Source: Anaerobaca lacustris
Lineage (GTDB): Bacteria > Planctomycetota > Phycisphaerae > Sedimentisphaerales > Anaerobacaceae
Direction of reading: 5' to 3'
DNA: 64,000 nt
NCBI RefSeq assembly: GCF_030012215.1
Contig: NZ_JASCXX010000025.1
Coordinates: forward strand, 40,529-104,528
Shown piece by piece: positions 52,824-62,611 of the stretch (within the stretch, counting starts at the first letter, position 1; each line of letters starts with the position of its first letter). The notes below the pieces were generated by a model. It ran no database searches, had not been told where the DNA came from, and saw nothing but the letters and a program-made list of their open reading frames with translations. A program made the translations under genes and the position numbers.

Positions 52824-53881
52824 ATGACCGCTGCGGCCGATTCATCCTTCTATGGCAACCACGGCACCTTGATGGGGGGCACGGCGTGGTCCATACGGCC
52901 CTGGAGTTTGACGGCGTCGACGACCACGTGGAGGTCGCGCATGATGAGACTTTGGCCGTAAATGGCGAAGTGACTATCGCCGTCAGCGCCACCAGCTACG
53001 CCCCCGGCCCGCTGCATCTGGATACGACGTACTGCTGGCGAATCAACGCAGTCCAGGAGACCGAATCGTGGGAAGGCGCCGTCCGGAGCTTCCGCACGCA
53101 GGACTATCTCGTCGTCGAGGACTTCGAGAGTTACATCGACGATGGCGACAGTGGCCAGGCCATCTTCGACACGTGGTTCGACGGCTGGATCAACGGCACC
53201 GGCTCGACGGTCGGCCACCTTCAGAGCCCCTTTGCCGAGCGGACCATTGTCCGCAGCGGACGCCAGTCCATGCCGCTGTTCTACGACAACACGACGGCCG
53301 CCGTCTCGGAGGCCGACTTCGGGCTGTCGCGTGACTGGACGGCCAACGGCGTCCGGAGCCTGTCGGTCTACTTCTGCGGCGCCGCCGGCAACACCGGCCG
53401 GTTGTACGTCAAGATCAACGATGCCAAGGTGGCCTACGACGGCGACGCCACCGACATCGCGCGGCTGACCTGGCAGCCGTGGAACATCGATCTGTCGGGG
53501 ATCGGCGGCGTGAACAACGTCCGGTCGTTGACGATCGGGATTGAGGGCGCCGGCGCAACCGGCATCGTATACATCGACGACATCCGGCGGTATCCTCACG
53601 ACCCCGAGTTCATCGTGCCTGCCGAGCCGGACACGGCGAATCTGGTGGGCCACTGGAAGCTGGACGACGGATCGGGGACCGTGGCGGTCGATTCCTCGGA
53701 CAAGGGGCATAACGGTACGTTGACGGGTGGCTCCACGTGGGTGACCGGCGCCGTCGGAGGCGCCCTGCAGTTCGCAGCCGGTCGATACGTCGATTGCGGC
53801 GCCGCTGCCGAGGAGGCCCTTCGGTGGCAACGCCCGATAAGGATTGACGGCCCGACGGGTGAAATGGTACAATCACCGTGA
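52824..53881 (+). pseudogene. Decayed LamG / Fn3 surface-protein fragment
   Basis: No start codon with a signal peptide is present. Frame one gives AADSSFYGNHGTLMGGTAW (52827-52885), the front of a LamG domain. Its continuation ALEFDGVDDHVEV is in another frame, so a frameshift sits near 52890. The LamG then stops after about 40 residues and jumps to an Fn3-like end (DTTYCWRINAVQE) and a beta module (VVEDFESYIDDGDSG) closely similar to residues 600-770 of the protein at 43089. A second LamG start (LVGHWKLDDGSG) is cut off near 53815. Both ends are truncated, so this is a relic of a duplicated LamG protein. The call covers the recognisable part. Confidence 0.8.
53844..53873 (+). promoter_or_regulatory. 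Putative promoter for CotH/lamin-tail gene
   Basis: TTGACG (53844-53849), an 18-nt spacer and TACAAT (53868-53873). It lies in the 3-prime end of the pseudogene and gives a leader of about 150 nt. Confidence 0.45.
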
Positions 53882-54030
53882 ACATATTGCAGGATTCTCG
53901 CCTCTCGCATGCCGATAGAGCGAATGTCCGGCATTGAACGGGCCGGTGTGCTGCGCGCAGCCCCGTGGGTGTGCGCCATGCCGTGTCCTCCGCGTTGGAA
54001 GAAGCCGCGTCAGGGTAGGGGGTTTTCCCG

Positions 54031-57000
54031 ATGAGAGCAGCGTCCGGGTCGGTATGGGTTTGGCTGGTATGCGTGGTGTCGCTGGGGCTCGCGTTGGGCG
54101 CGATCCGCAGGGCCGGCGCCGCGGGTTTCGACGGGCCGGTCATCAACGAGTTCATGGCCAGCAACGGCAGCGTCCTTCCTCTCGGACCGGGAGAGATCCT
54201 CGATGAGGACGGCGACGCGTCGGACTGGATCGAGATCCACAACCCCGGCGGACAGACCGTGAACCTGGGTGGATGGTATCTGACGGACAATGCGGGAAAC
54301 CTCACGAAGTGGCGATTCTCGGACGGTACGGTTCTCGGACGCGGCGGCTATCTGCTGGTCTTCGCCTCGGGCAAGGATCGCGCCGGCGAAGAGCTGCATA
54401 CGAATTTCAAGCTGAGCGCCGACGGCGAATATCTGGGCCTGATCCAGGGCGACGGGCGGACGGTCGCCCACGAATACGCCCCGCACTATCCACAGCAGCT
54501 CAGCGACATCTCCTATGGACTGGGCCCGCACAGCGGGATCTTCGTCGGTCCCGGCTCTCTCGCGTCGTATCACGTTCCCGGTCCGTCCGACGCGGGGGCG
54601 GCGTGGATGGCGTTGACCTACGACGATGCAGGCTGGGCGACCGGCGAAAGCGGATTCGGGTTCTCGCCGACGGGCCAGATCGCCAGTCGTGACATCGGAA
54701 GCGTCTCGGTGCCCGGCTCGCATTTCGTCCACGACGGGACCCACGTCGTGCAGGGCGACGGCGCCGACATTGGCGGCTCGCGCGACGCATTCCACTTCGT
54801 CTACGTCCCCTTGCGAGGTGACGGAGAGTTGACGGTCAAGGTGGCGGGGATGATCACGGCCAATGCGTGGGCCAAGGCCGGTGTGATGATTCGAGAAACG
54901 CTCACCGCCGGCTCGCGATACGGCGCCTCGATGGTGACGTACGGCAACGGCACGGTCTTCCAGGCTCGGGCGGCCACGAACGGCTCGACGACGGTCAAAG
55001 CCGGCAACGCGCACGGTGTACCGTTGTGGCTTCGCGTCATTCGCCGGGGCGATACGATCGGCGGGTACTACTCGCTCGACGGCGTCAATTGGACGCAGCA
55101 GGGGGCCGAGACGGTGGCCATGGGGCCGGACGCCTATATCGGGTTCTGCGTCACGTCGCGCGCGGCCGGCACGCCGTGCACAGCGGTGTTCGATGACGTG
55201 ACATTTGGGAGCCGAGCGAACAACGTGCTGCGAGAGGCGATGGTCGGAACCTGCGCGACGCTGTGGACCCGGTTCGAGTTCGATGCGGCGGAGACGGCGT
55301 TCTTCGATTCGCTTCGGCTGCGGATGCGGTACGAGGACGGCTTCGTCGCGTATCTGAACGGTGTGGAAGTGGCCCGCGCCAACGTTACGGGGACTCCGGA
55401 CGCCGATTCCGTCGCCGATGTGGACCGGCCCGATGAGCAGGCGGTCGAGACCGTCGAGTTCGATCTGTCCGAACACAAGAGTCTGCTCCGCGACGGGCGA
55501 AACGTGCTGGCCGTTGCCGCGATCAACGACGGCAAGGACAGTGAAACGCTCTTCATCAGTCCCGAACTGACGGCCACCGGGGACGTGCTCGTTTCCCAGT
55601 ACTTCTCGGTCGCGACGCCGGGGCGGCCCAATACGTCTGACGCGGTTGACTGGGTGGCCGCGCCGCTGTTCAGTCGCCCGCGCGGGCTCTGCGACGCGCC
55701 GTTTGCCCTCCAGCTCACGTCCGACACGCCCGGCGCGGTCATTCGCTATACGACGGACGGCACGGCGCCGACGCAGACCAGCGGGACCCTGTACACCGGG
55801 GCGATCCTCATCGACGCCACCACGTGCCTGCGGGCGGCGGCGTTTCGACCCGGATGGATGGCCAGCGTGGTCCAGACCCACAGTTATCTGTTCATCGACG
55901 AGATTCTCCGCCAGCCCAAGAATCCTGAGGGCTTCCCGACCCGTTGGGGCGGCACGACCGCCGACTACGAGATGGACCCGCGCGTCGTAGACGCGCCGGC
56001 CTACCGCCACCTCGTGCGGGCGTCTCTGATGACCCTGCCGACTCTGTCACTGGTGACCACGACCGATGACATGTTCGGCCCGAGCGGCATTTACAGTAAC
56101 TCGACTCAGGGAACTGTGGCCTGGGAGCGCGCAAGTTCGATCGAGTGGATCAACCGGGACGGCACGACGGCGTTCCAAGTCGATGCCGGCTTGCGCATTT
56201 TCGGGGGAGACGCGTTCCGGCCAATGAGTTTGACGCGGAAGAAATCGTTCCGTTTGTTCTTCAAGCGAGAGTATGGTCCGACCAAGCTGAACTTCGACGT
56301 GTTCGAAGGCCAGGATGCGGTCACGAGCTTTGATACCCTCGTGCTGAGGGCTGGCGCCAACGATGCGTGGAACAACTGGGGTCGGGAGAGAACGCAGTAC
56401 ATCATCGACGAGTACATGCGGCGCACGCAACTGGCGATGGGCCATCCGTCTCCGCACGGAACCTTCGTTCATTTGTATCTCAACGGACTCTATTGGGGCC
56501 TCTACAATGTGGTCGAGCGGCCCATGCCTTCATTCTGTGCCAGTTACTTCGGCGGAGAGAAGGAGGACTGGGACGCAGTGAATTCTGGCGTGCCCACAGG
56601 CGACAGCAATACCGCTACGTGGAACGCCATGCTGAACCAGGCGCGATCGGGACTGACCGACACCGCGTCGTATCAGCGGATTCAAGGAAACCACCCGGAC
56701 GCCACGAACAACCCCGCCTACAACAACCTGCTCGACGTGGGCAACTACATCGATTACATGCTCAGCAATTTCTGGGGTGGCACGGGCGACTGGCCTCATC
56801 ACAACTTCTATGCGGCGTGCCGCAGGCCGCCGAACGCCACGGGCTTCAAGTTTTTCAATTGGGACGCCGAAGGCGCCATCATCGTCTGGTCCAGCCTGAA
56901 CGCCAATGTCACGGGCGTGGCCGACGGCGCCGGCCAGCCCTATGCCGCCTTGCGGGACAACCGCGAGTTCCGACTGTGGTTCGGCGACCACGTGCAGAAG

Positions 57001-59562
57001 CAGATGTTCCACGGCGGGCCCTTGACCAGCGAGGCGTCGTACGCACGCTACAAGGAGTTGGCCGACGAGGTCGAACTGGCCATCATCGCCGAATCCGCTC
57101 GGTGGGGCGACCAGGCCAGCGGCACGCCCTACGGGCTGAGCCACTGGCAGAGCACGCGCGATTACGTTCTGAACACCTACATGCCGCAGCGTTCGCAGAT
57201 CGTGCTGGATCAGTTGCGCAACGCGGGCCTCTATCCATCGGTCGATCCGCCCACGTTCGGCATCGGAGCGGCCCCACAGCAGGGCGGCTACGTGGCGCTC
57301 GATGAGCACCTGTGGATGCATGCGCCGCAGGGCACGATCTACTATACGACCGACGGGAGCGACCCTCGTCTGCCGGCAGGGGCCTCCGCTTCGGACAGTC
57401 TCGTGACGTTGCTGACCGAGGACGCGCCCAAGCGCGTACTGGTCCCCAGCGTGGCCAATGGGGGCGACCAACTGGGCAACGCTCCGGCCGCGTTCACCGT
57501 GACCTACTACAAGGCCACCGGCACCGTGGACAGCCTGGCGGTGGCCGAGCAGGTGATTGCCGACCCGCGCCAGCGCCTGCATACTGTGACCGAGCAGGCG
57601 ACGGTGATCAACTACTTCAACACGGGCAGTCCGGGCCAGTTCGACAACGATCGCCCCTTCCCGGGCACGCAGATGAACGTGGACGTGGACGACTTCGTCA
57701 TCCTCGTTACGGGCAAGGTGCTCATCCCGTCGGCGGGGGAGTGGACGTTCGGCGTCAACAGCGACGACGGCTTCGGCCTGACGCTGACTCGGGGAAACCG
57801 GACCTACGCGATGTCCTTTCCCAGCCCGCGCGGGCCGGCTGACACTCTGGAGGTCTTCAATATCGCCGAGGCCGGACAGCACGACCTGCGGCTGGTCTTC
57901 TACGAACGGGGCGGTGGCTCCGAACTGGAGCTGTTCGCCGCACCCGGTCGAAGGAACAGCTTCAGCGCCACCCACTTCCGTCTCGTCGGCGATATCGCTC
58001 GCGGCGGACTCCAGGTCGGAGAGGGCGGCGTCTGGTTCACCGACTCCTTCGACGATGCGAGCTGGACGGCCGGCACCGGCGGCGTCGGCTACGAGGCGAG
58101 CAGCGGAAACTACGCCGACTACTTCGACATCGACGTCCAGGCCGAGATGTACAACCGCAACGGCTCCTGCTATATCCGGATTCCCTTCGAAGTCGGTGAT
58201 GCGGAGTTCTCCAATCTGATCCTGCGGATTCGCTACGACGACGGGTTCGTCGCTTACCTCAACGGGGCCGAGGTCGCCCGGCGCAACTTCTCAGGTGAGC
58301 CGACGTGGAATTCGACTGCCAATGCCGGCAACGCCGACGAGGCGGCGATCGTCCTGGCCAGCGTCGACATCTCCGCCCATGCCGGTCTGTTGCGGCGAGG
58401 GGGCAATCTGCTGGCCATCCACGGCCTGAACCTGTCGACCAACAGCTCCGACTTCCTCATCAGCGCCGAACTGGTCGCCGGGGAGATCAGCCAGGGGACG
58501 GTCGCGCCGCATGCGATCGAGTACGCCGAGCCGATCCTGCTGACCGGCAGCACGCACATCAAGGCCCGGACGTTCGCGGGCCAGTGGAGCGCGCTGAACG
58601 AAGCGACGTTTGCGGTCGGCCCGGTGGCCGAGAGCCTGCGGGTCAGCGAGATCATGTACAACCCCGCCGATCCGAACGCCGAGTACATCGAGTTGACGAA
58701 CGTCGGCGACGAGACGATCAACCTCCATCTGGTGCAGTTCACGCGGGGCGTGCAATTCACCTTCCCGTATGTTGACTTGGCGCCCGGCGACTACCTGCTT
58801 GTCGTTGAGGATATCGATGCTTTCGAAGCAGTGTACGGCGGGGGTCTGCCCATCGCCGGACGGTATACGGGCAAGCTCGACAATGCCGGCGAATGGATCG
58901 AGCTCCAGGATGCGGCCGGACAGGTCGTTCACAGCTTCCGCTATGACGATGATTGGTACGAGATTACCGATGGCATGGGTTTCTCGCTGACGGTTTGCGA
59001 TCCGGCGACAGTCGATCCCATCGCCATGAGCGATGCGGATTCCTGGCGGCCCAGCGCATATGCCGGCGGTTCCCCCGGTTTCGACGATTCGGGCGACGCC
59101 GTCGAGCCTGGCGCTGTGGTCATCAATGAGATCATGGCCTATATGCCCGGCAGCCCCGACTGGATCGAGCTGCACAACACGACGGATCGCGCGATCGAGA
59201 TCGCAGGCTGGTTCCTCAGCGACAGGGGGGGCGATCTGACTCGATACGAGATCGCCGAGGGCACCGTTATCGCTGCCGGCGGGTATTTCGTGTTCTTCGA
59301 GAACGAGCACTTCGGCAATCCGGACGATCCCGGTTGCCATGTGCCGTTCGCGCTGAGCCGTGACGGGGAGACCGTGTATCTGCACTCCGGCTCCGGGGGC
59401 GTTCTGACCGGCTATAGCCAGCAGGAAACATTCGGGCCGGCGCAGGAGGGAATCTCGTTTGGCCGATCCCCCGACAGCACGGGATCGTACGATTTCGTGC
59501 CGTTGAGCCAGCCCACCCCCGGCCAGCCCAACGCCGAACCCGCGACCATCGACCAGTTGTAG
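54031..59562 (+). CDS. Giant secreted CotH / lamin-tail / PA14-like protein
   Basis: 1843 residues with a signal peptide (cleavage near RAGAAG). Domain order: lamin tail 1 (INEFMAS to about 165); a laminin/DUF1349-like beta domain (about 245-395, GELTVKVAGMITANAWAKAGVMI); beta modules to about 550; a chitobiase C-terminal-like domain (PGAVIRYTTDGTAPTQTSG, about 570). A CotH-like kinase domain follows (about 690-1000), with LTRKKSFRLFF, LRAGANDAWNNWGRERTQYI and HLYLNGLYWGLYNVVERP. Next come a second chitobiase-like domain, a PA14-like segment (AGEWTFGVNSDDGFGL, about 1229) and lamin tails 2 and 3 (about 1538 and 1696). CotH proteins can phosphorylate secreted proteins. It is an extracellular protein, with no cell-wall anchor or PEP-CTERM visible. 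Confidence 0.85.
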   Translation: MRAASGSVWVWLVCVVSLGLALGAIRRAGAAGFDGPVINEFMASNGSVLPLGPGEILDEDGDASDWIEIHNPGGQTVNLGGWYLTDNAGNLTKWRFSDGTVLGRGGYLLVFASGKDRAGEELHTNFKLSADGEYLGLIQGDGRTVAHEYAPHYPQQLSDISYGLGPHSGIFVGPGSLASYHVPGPSDAGAAWMALTYDDAGWATGESGFGFSPTGQIASRDIGSVSVPGSHFVHDGTHVVQGDGADIGGSRDAFHFVYVPLRGDGELTVKVAGMITANAWAKAGVMIRETLTAGSRYGASMVTYGNGTVFQARAATNGSTTVKAGNAHGVPLWLRVIRRGDTIGGYYSLDGVNWTQQGAETVAMGPDAYIGFCVTSRAAGTPCTAVFDDVTFGSRANNVLREAMVGTCATLWTRFEFDAAETAFFDSLRLRMRYEDGFVAYLNGVEVARANVTGTPDADSVADVDRPDEQAVETVEFDLSEHKSLLRDGRNVLAVAAINDGKDSETLFISPELTATGDVLVSQYFSVATPGRPNTSDAVDWVAAPLFSRPRGLCDAPFALQLTSDTPGAVIRYTTDGTAPTQTSGTLYTGAILIDATTCLRAAAFRPGWMASVVQTHSYLFIDEILRQPKNPEGFPTRWGGTTADYEMDPRVVDAPAYRHLVRASLMTLPTLSLVTTTDDMFGPSGIYSNSTQGTVAWERASSIEWINRDGTTAFQVDAGLRIFGGDAFRPMSLTRKKSFRLFFKREYGPTKLNFDVFEGQDAVTSFDTLVLRAGANDAWNNWGRERTQYIIDEYMRRTQLAMGHPSPHGTFVHLYLNGLYWGLYNVVERPMPSFCASYFGGEKEDWDAVNSGVPTGDSNTATWNAMLNQARSGLTDTASYQRIQGNHPDATNNPAYNNLLDVGNYIDYMLSNFWGGTGDWPHHNFYAACRRPPNATGFKFFNWDAEGAIIVWSSLNANVTGVADGAGQPYAALRDNREFRLWFGDHVQKQMFHGGPLTSEASYARYKELADEVELAIIAESARWGDQASGTPYGLSHWQSTRDYVLNTYMPQRSQIVLDQLRNAGLYPSVDPPTFGIGAAPQQGGYVALDEHLWMHAPQGTIYYTTDGSDPRLPAGASASDSLVTLLTEDAPKRVLVPSVANGGDQLGNAPAAFTVTYYKATGTVDSLAVAEQVIADPRQRLHTVTEQATVINYFNTGSPGQFDNDRPFPGTQMNVDVDDFVILVTGKVLIPSAGEWTFGVNSDDGFGLTLTRGNRTYAMSFPSPRGPADTLEVFNIAEAGQHDLRLVFYERGGGSELELFAAPGRRNSFSATHFRLVGDIARGGLQVGEGGVWFTDSFDDASWTAGTGGVGYEASSGNYADYFDIDVQAEMYNRNGSCYIRIPFEVGDAEFSNLILRIRYDDGFVAYLNGAEVARRNFSGEPTWNSTANAGNADEAAIVLASVDISAHAGLLRRGGNLLAIHGLNLSTNSSDFLISAELVAGEISQGTVAPHAIEYAEPILLTGSTHIKARTFAGQWSALNEATFAVGPVAESLRVSEIMYNPADPNAEYIELTNVGDETINLHLVQFTRGVQFTFPYVDLAPGDYLLVVEDIDAFEAVYGGGLPIAGRYTGKLDNAGEWIELQDAAGQVVHSFRYDDDWYEITDGMGFSLTVCDPATVDPIAMSDADSWRPSAYAGGSPGFDDSGDAVEPGAVVINEIMAYMPGSPDWIELHNTTDRAIEIAGWFLSDRGGDLTRYEIAEGTVIAAGGYFVFFENEHFGNPDDPGCHVPFALSRDGETVYLHSGSGGVLTGYSQQETFGPAQEGISFGRSPDSTGSYDFVPLSQPTPGQPNAEPATIDQL

Positions 59563-59622
59563 AATCCAACCGCCCGGCGCATCCATCAATTCGCCGGCGA
59601 AAGCGCCGCCGTCGTTCTGTAG

Positions 59623-59644
59623 GGGCAGGCCCCCGTGCCTGCCC
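59623..59644. repeat. REP-like hairpin, intergenic copy of the mfd insert
   Basis: GGGCAGGC (59623-59630), loop CCCCGT, GCCTGCCC (59637-59644): identical to 36914-36935 inside mfd. It sits after the stop of the CotH gene and could terminate its transcript. Confidence 0.85.
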
Positions 59645-59789
59645 GTGACGCCGAGAGCATGCCCACAGGTTTCCTGCGTATGTTCTTGCCATACGCGGCG
59701 GGCGTTTGGTATGCTTGGCCTGTGATGGGTGGTCGCTGAGTGGGGCGATTGCGGCCCATCTTGTGGAACTCCATTACGAACAGAGGCCT

Positions 59790-60278
59790 ATGGCGGATTG
59801 GACGATCAACAAGCCGTTGGGTGAATGCTCCGGCACGGGCCGGGCGATCGAGCCGGGGGAGGAATACTTCGGGGCGCTGGTTGAGACCGAAGAGGGGCTC
59901 GAACGCCGCGACTACAGCGTGGAATACTGGGAGAAGGAAAAGCCCGGCGTGTTCTGTTACTGGAAGAGTCGCCTGGCCAGTCCGGATGAGAAGAAGGAGC
60001 TGTTTGTCAGCGACGAAATGCTGATGGCCTTCTTCGAGCGGCTGGGCAATGAAACCGATCCGGAGAAGCTCAACTTCCGCTTTGTGCTGGCCCTGGTGCT
60101 CATGCGGAAGCGCAAGCTCAAATACGATGCGACGAAGATGGACGGGGCCAGGGAAGTCTGGTCGCTGCGCGTCGTGGGGGAGAAAGACCCGGTCGAAGTG
60201 GTCAATCCGCACCTGGACGACGAGCAGATCGAGCTGCTGACCTCGCAGATCGGCCAGATCCTGCAAGCGGACCTATAG
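59790..60278 (+). CDS. Conserved hypothetical protein
   Basis: 162 residues from the ATG at 59790; AGAGG lies close by (4 nt). A longer frame from 59706 adds an N-terminus without an apparent ribosome site. No signal peptide or membrane helix is present. The front (GECSGTGRAIEPGEEYFGALVE) is rich in Gly and acidic residues, with DYSVEYWEKEKPGVFCYWKSRL in the middle. I do not recognise the family; similar proteins are expected in other planctomycetes. The stop lies 9 nt before a lipoprotein gene, so they probably form one operon. Confidence 0.65.
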   Translation: MADWTINKPLGECSGTGRAIEPGEEYFGALVETEEGLERRDYSVEYWEKEKPGVFCYWKSRLASPDEKKELFVSDEMLMAFFERLGNETDPEKLNFRFVLALVLMRKRKLKYDATKMDGAREVWSLRVVGEKDPVEVVNPHLDDEQIELLTSQIGQILQADL

Positions 60279-60287
60279 GAGGCGACA

Positions 60288-61163
60288 TTGCGACGGATGC
60301 CAAGATCGTGCCGATTCCTGGGCGCCATGCTGGCGGCCTTTGCGGCCGGCTGCGCGGTGCAGGAGCCGGCGAAGCTGCCCATTTGTCCCGGCAAGACCGA
60401 CGTTCAGGAGTCGCTATCGGCTGTGAGCTCGCGCGTTGGGCAGGCGGTCGCGTTCCGGGCCAGCGGCCAGTGCCGCCTGGCCTATTACGAGCCGGACGAC
60501 GATAACCTCAAACGCCACAACCTGCCCATTCTGCTCTGGTTCAACCCACCTTCGGAGGTGTACATGCAGGGCAGCATCGCGGTCGATCCGAAGGCGGTGG
60601 TCATCGGCTCCAACGCCGAAGCCTTCTGGCTGGCGTTGCGCCCGAAGGAGGTGAGCGCCTACTACTGGGGCACCTGGGACGAGGCGCAGAACGTCGAGGG
60701 CCTGATGGTGAGCCCGCAGGTTGTGCTCGAGGCCTTCGGCATCGTGCATCGCGACGGCCGGACCGATGGGAACGACTGGGCCCTGAGCAATGAGGGGCCC
60801 TATGACGTGTTGATCCAGCATAGCGGGGCGGGCCGCATTCTCAAACGCGTCTACATCCACACGTGCGACTACCTTGTGCGGAAGATCGAGTACTTCGATG
60901 CCGAGGGTCGGGTGATCGCCGTGGCCCAGTTGGATGGCTACCAGACGGTGGGGGAGGGGTTCGAGGTGCCGACGAACATCCTCGTCACTGCGACGGCCCC
61001 CGACGGGCGAGAGGACACCATCGACATCAAGCTCCAGTCGATCTCGGCCAGACAGCTCAGCGAGCAGGCCCGCCGGCAGGTGTTCACCCGCGACGCGAAG
61101 GACATGGGGCGATTCGAGCAGGTGTATCGATACCGTGACGGGGGCTGGGTGTCCGAGCGGTAA
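60288..61163 (+). CDS. Lipoprotein with LolA/DUF4292-like fold
   Basis: 291 residues from a TTG at 60288, six nt after AGGAGG; the ATG at 60297 is too far from that site to be the likely start. The signal ends in lipobox FAAGC (Cys22). The body (VGQAVAFRASGQCRLAYYEPDD ... LPILLWFNPPSEVYMQGSIAV) resembles the half-barrel fold of LolA/LolB and DUF4292 lipoproteins, which bind lipid acyl chains. It may take part in lipoprotein or lipid handling in the envelope. The 9-nt gap to the upstream gene suggests coupled expression. Confidence 0.72.
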   Translation: MRRMPRSCRFLGAMLAAFAAGCAVQEPAKLPICPGKTDVQESLSAVSSRVGQAVAFRASGQCRLAYYEPDDDNLKRHNLPILLWFNPPSEVYMQGSIAVDPKAVVIGSNAEAFWLALRPKEVSAYYWGTWDEAQNVEGLMVSPQVVLEAFGIVHRDGRTDGNDWALSNEGPYDVLIQHSGAGRILKRVYIHTCDYLVRKIEYFDAEGRVIAVAQLDGYQTVGEGFEVPTNILVTATAPDGREDTIDIKLQSISARQLSEQARRQVFTRDAKDMGRFEQVYRYRDGGWVSER

Positions 61164-61196
61164 CAGTTCCGGAAAGACATCATAGGGATGGGGACA

Positions 61197-62096
61197 ATGA
61201 CTCGAACGGACCTGAGAACGGCGATTCGCAATGGCGTGTTCCTGCTGGATGGGGCGATGGGGACGCAACTGATCGCGCGCGGGATCGAGCCCGGCGTGTG
61301 CAATGATGCGATCAACGTCGAATCGCCTGAGATCGTCGCGGACATTCACCATGCGTATCTTCAGGCCGGCAGCGACGCGATCGTCACGAACACCTTCGGG
61401 GCCAACCGTTATGCCCTGGCCCGGCACGGCCGGTCCGACGAGGCGTACGCCATCAGCCGGGCCGGTGCTGAACTGGCCCGAAAGGCGGCCGGCGAGGGAC
61501 GATACGTTCTCGGCGACATCGGTCCGACCGGCGATTTCCTCGAACCGCTGGGCGGACTCAAGGCCGACGACGTGCGAGAGGCGTTCGCCGAACAGGCCCG
61601 GGGCCTTCTCGACGGAGGCGCCGATGGGTTTATCATCGAGACGATGACCGCGCTGGACGAGCTTGATGTGGCCGTTGCGGCCGTCAAGTCGCTCGACAGC
61701 GGCCTTCCCGTGTTTGCCTCGATGTCGTTCGACAAGACCGCGTCGGACTACCGGACCATGATGGGCGTGGACGTATCCACGGCGGTGACGAAGATGATTG
61801 CCTTGGGTGTCGACGCCGTGGGATTCAACTGCGGGACCGCCACACTGGACGAGTACGTGGTCCTGGCCGAGAGATACGTCTTGGCGGCCCGCTCGACGGG
61901 GGCCGACGTGATGGTGTTTGCCGAACCGAACGCCGGAAAGCCCGAATTGGTCGATGGCGAAGCGGTCTACCGTGTGACGCCCGAGGAGTTTGCCGCCGCG
62001 GTCAAGCGGATTCGCGCCGCCGGCGTGCACGTCCTCGGCGGCTGCTGTGGCACCGCCCCCCCCTTCATCGCCGCCCTGGCCAAAGCATTGAAGTGA
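61197..62096 (+). CDS. Homocysteine S-methyltransferase-like protein (MetH N-terminal domain alone)
   Basis: 299 residues (or 302 if the ATG at 61188 is used; AGGGA fits 61197 better). TIM barrel with GVFLLDGAMGTQLIARG at the start and the zinc-binding cysteines of the family in GFNCGT (about 214) and HVLGGCCGT near the C-terminus. It would transfer a methyl group to homocysteine to make methionine, or to another thiol. The folate, cobalamin and activation domains of full MetH are absent, so it is an S-methylmethionine-type or separate-subunit enzyme, partner unknown. Confidence 0.88.
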   Translation: MTRTDLRTAIRNGVFLLDGAMGTQLIARGIEPGVCNDAINVESPEIVADIHHAYLQAGSDAIVTNTFGANRYALARHGRSDEAYAISRAGAELARKAAGEGRYVLGDIGPTGDFLEPLGGLKADDVREAFAEQARGLLDGGADGFIIETMTALDELDVAVAAVKSLDSGLPVFASMSFDKTASDYRTMMGVDVSTAVTKMIALGVDAVGFNCGTATLDEYVVLAERYVLAARSTGADVMVFAEPNAGKPELVDGEAVYRVTPEEFAAAVKRIRAAGVHVLGGCCGTAPPFIAALAKALK

Positions 62097-62110
62097 CTCG
62101 ATGGTGACAT

Positions 62111-62455
62111 ATGATCTCGATCGATGCGTGGAAAGGTGACGAAGCGGACGTGGCCTTGTTGCGACGGTGCAAGCGGGCCATCAGGCAGGTCGTGCCGGAT
62201 GCGGACGTGATCCTCTATGGTTCCCGGGCGCGCGGACAGGCCCACGAGTACTCGGACTATGACATCCTGATCGTGGTTGATGGCGTCGTCGATATGGCCC
62301 TTAAGGAAAAGATTCTCGCCCATGTGTATCCTTTGGAACTCGATACGGGAGCCCTCTTGACGCTGATGACGTACAGCCGGGAGCGGTGGAACTCCCCGCT
62401 TCACCGTGGCACGCCTTTTCACAAGAACGTCGAGCGGGAGGGGGTGATCCTGTGA
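62111..62455 (+). CDS. MNT-type minimal nucleotidyltransferase
   Basis: 114 residues. The polymerase-beta nucleotidyltransferase motif GSRARG (37-42) with two metal-binding Asp residues at 49 and 51 (EYSDYDILI) is complete. In MNT-HEPN toxin-antitoxin modules this protein is the antitoxin that adenylylates the HEPN RNase toxin. It overlaps the next frame by GTGA (62452-62455), as such pairs often do. The spacing from the methyltransferase gene is 14 nt. Confidence 0.85.
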   Translation: MISIDAWKGDEADVALLRRCKRAIRQVVPDADVILYGSRARGQAHEYSDYDILIVVDGVVDMALKEKILAHVYPLELDTGALLTLMTYSRERWNSPLHRGTPFHKNVEREGVIL

Positions 62456-62574
62456 CCGACGAAGGCGATTGCGCTGACTTCGTGCAGTTCGAGGCCGATG
62501 AGGTTGCGCCGTGGTTGGAACGAACGCGCGATCTTGTCGGATGTGTCGAGAAGATTCTCTCTGACCGCGCATAG
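62452..62574 (+). CDS. Short frame coupled to MNT, possible truncated HEPN partner
   Basis: 40 codons from a GTG at 62452 that overlaps the MNT stop. The translation (FEADEVAPWLERTRDLVGCVEKIL) looks like a single amphipathic helix pair, as at the start of HEPN proteins, but the usual HEPN length is about 110-140 residues and the RxxxxH motif is missing. It could be a decayed toxin or a small unrelated protein. The waaA gene ends 37 nt later on the other strand. Confidence 0.4.
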   Translation: MTDEGDCADFVQFEADEVAPWLERTRDLVGCVEKILSDRA

Positions 62575-62611
62575 GTTGCGCATTGGGCTGCGAGAGTTTG
62601 CGGCGGCGATC

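Noticed and set aside
54010..56010. 666-codon antisense frame over the CotH gene
   Set aside because: Composition artefact without motifs.
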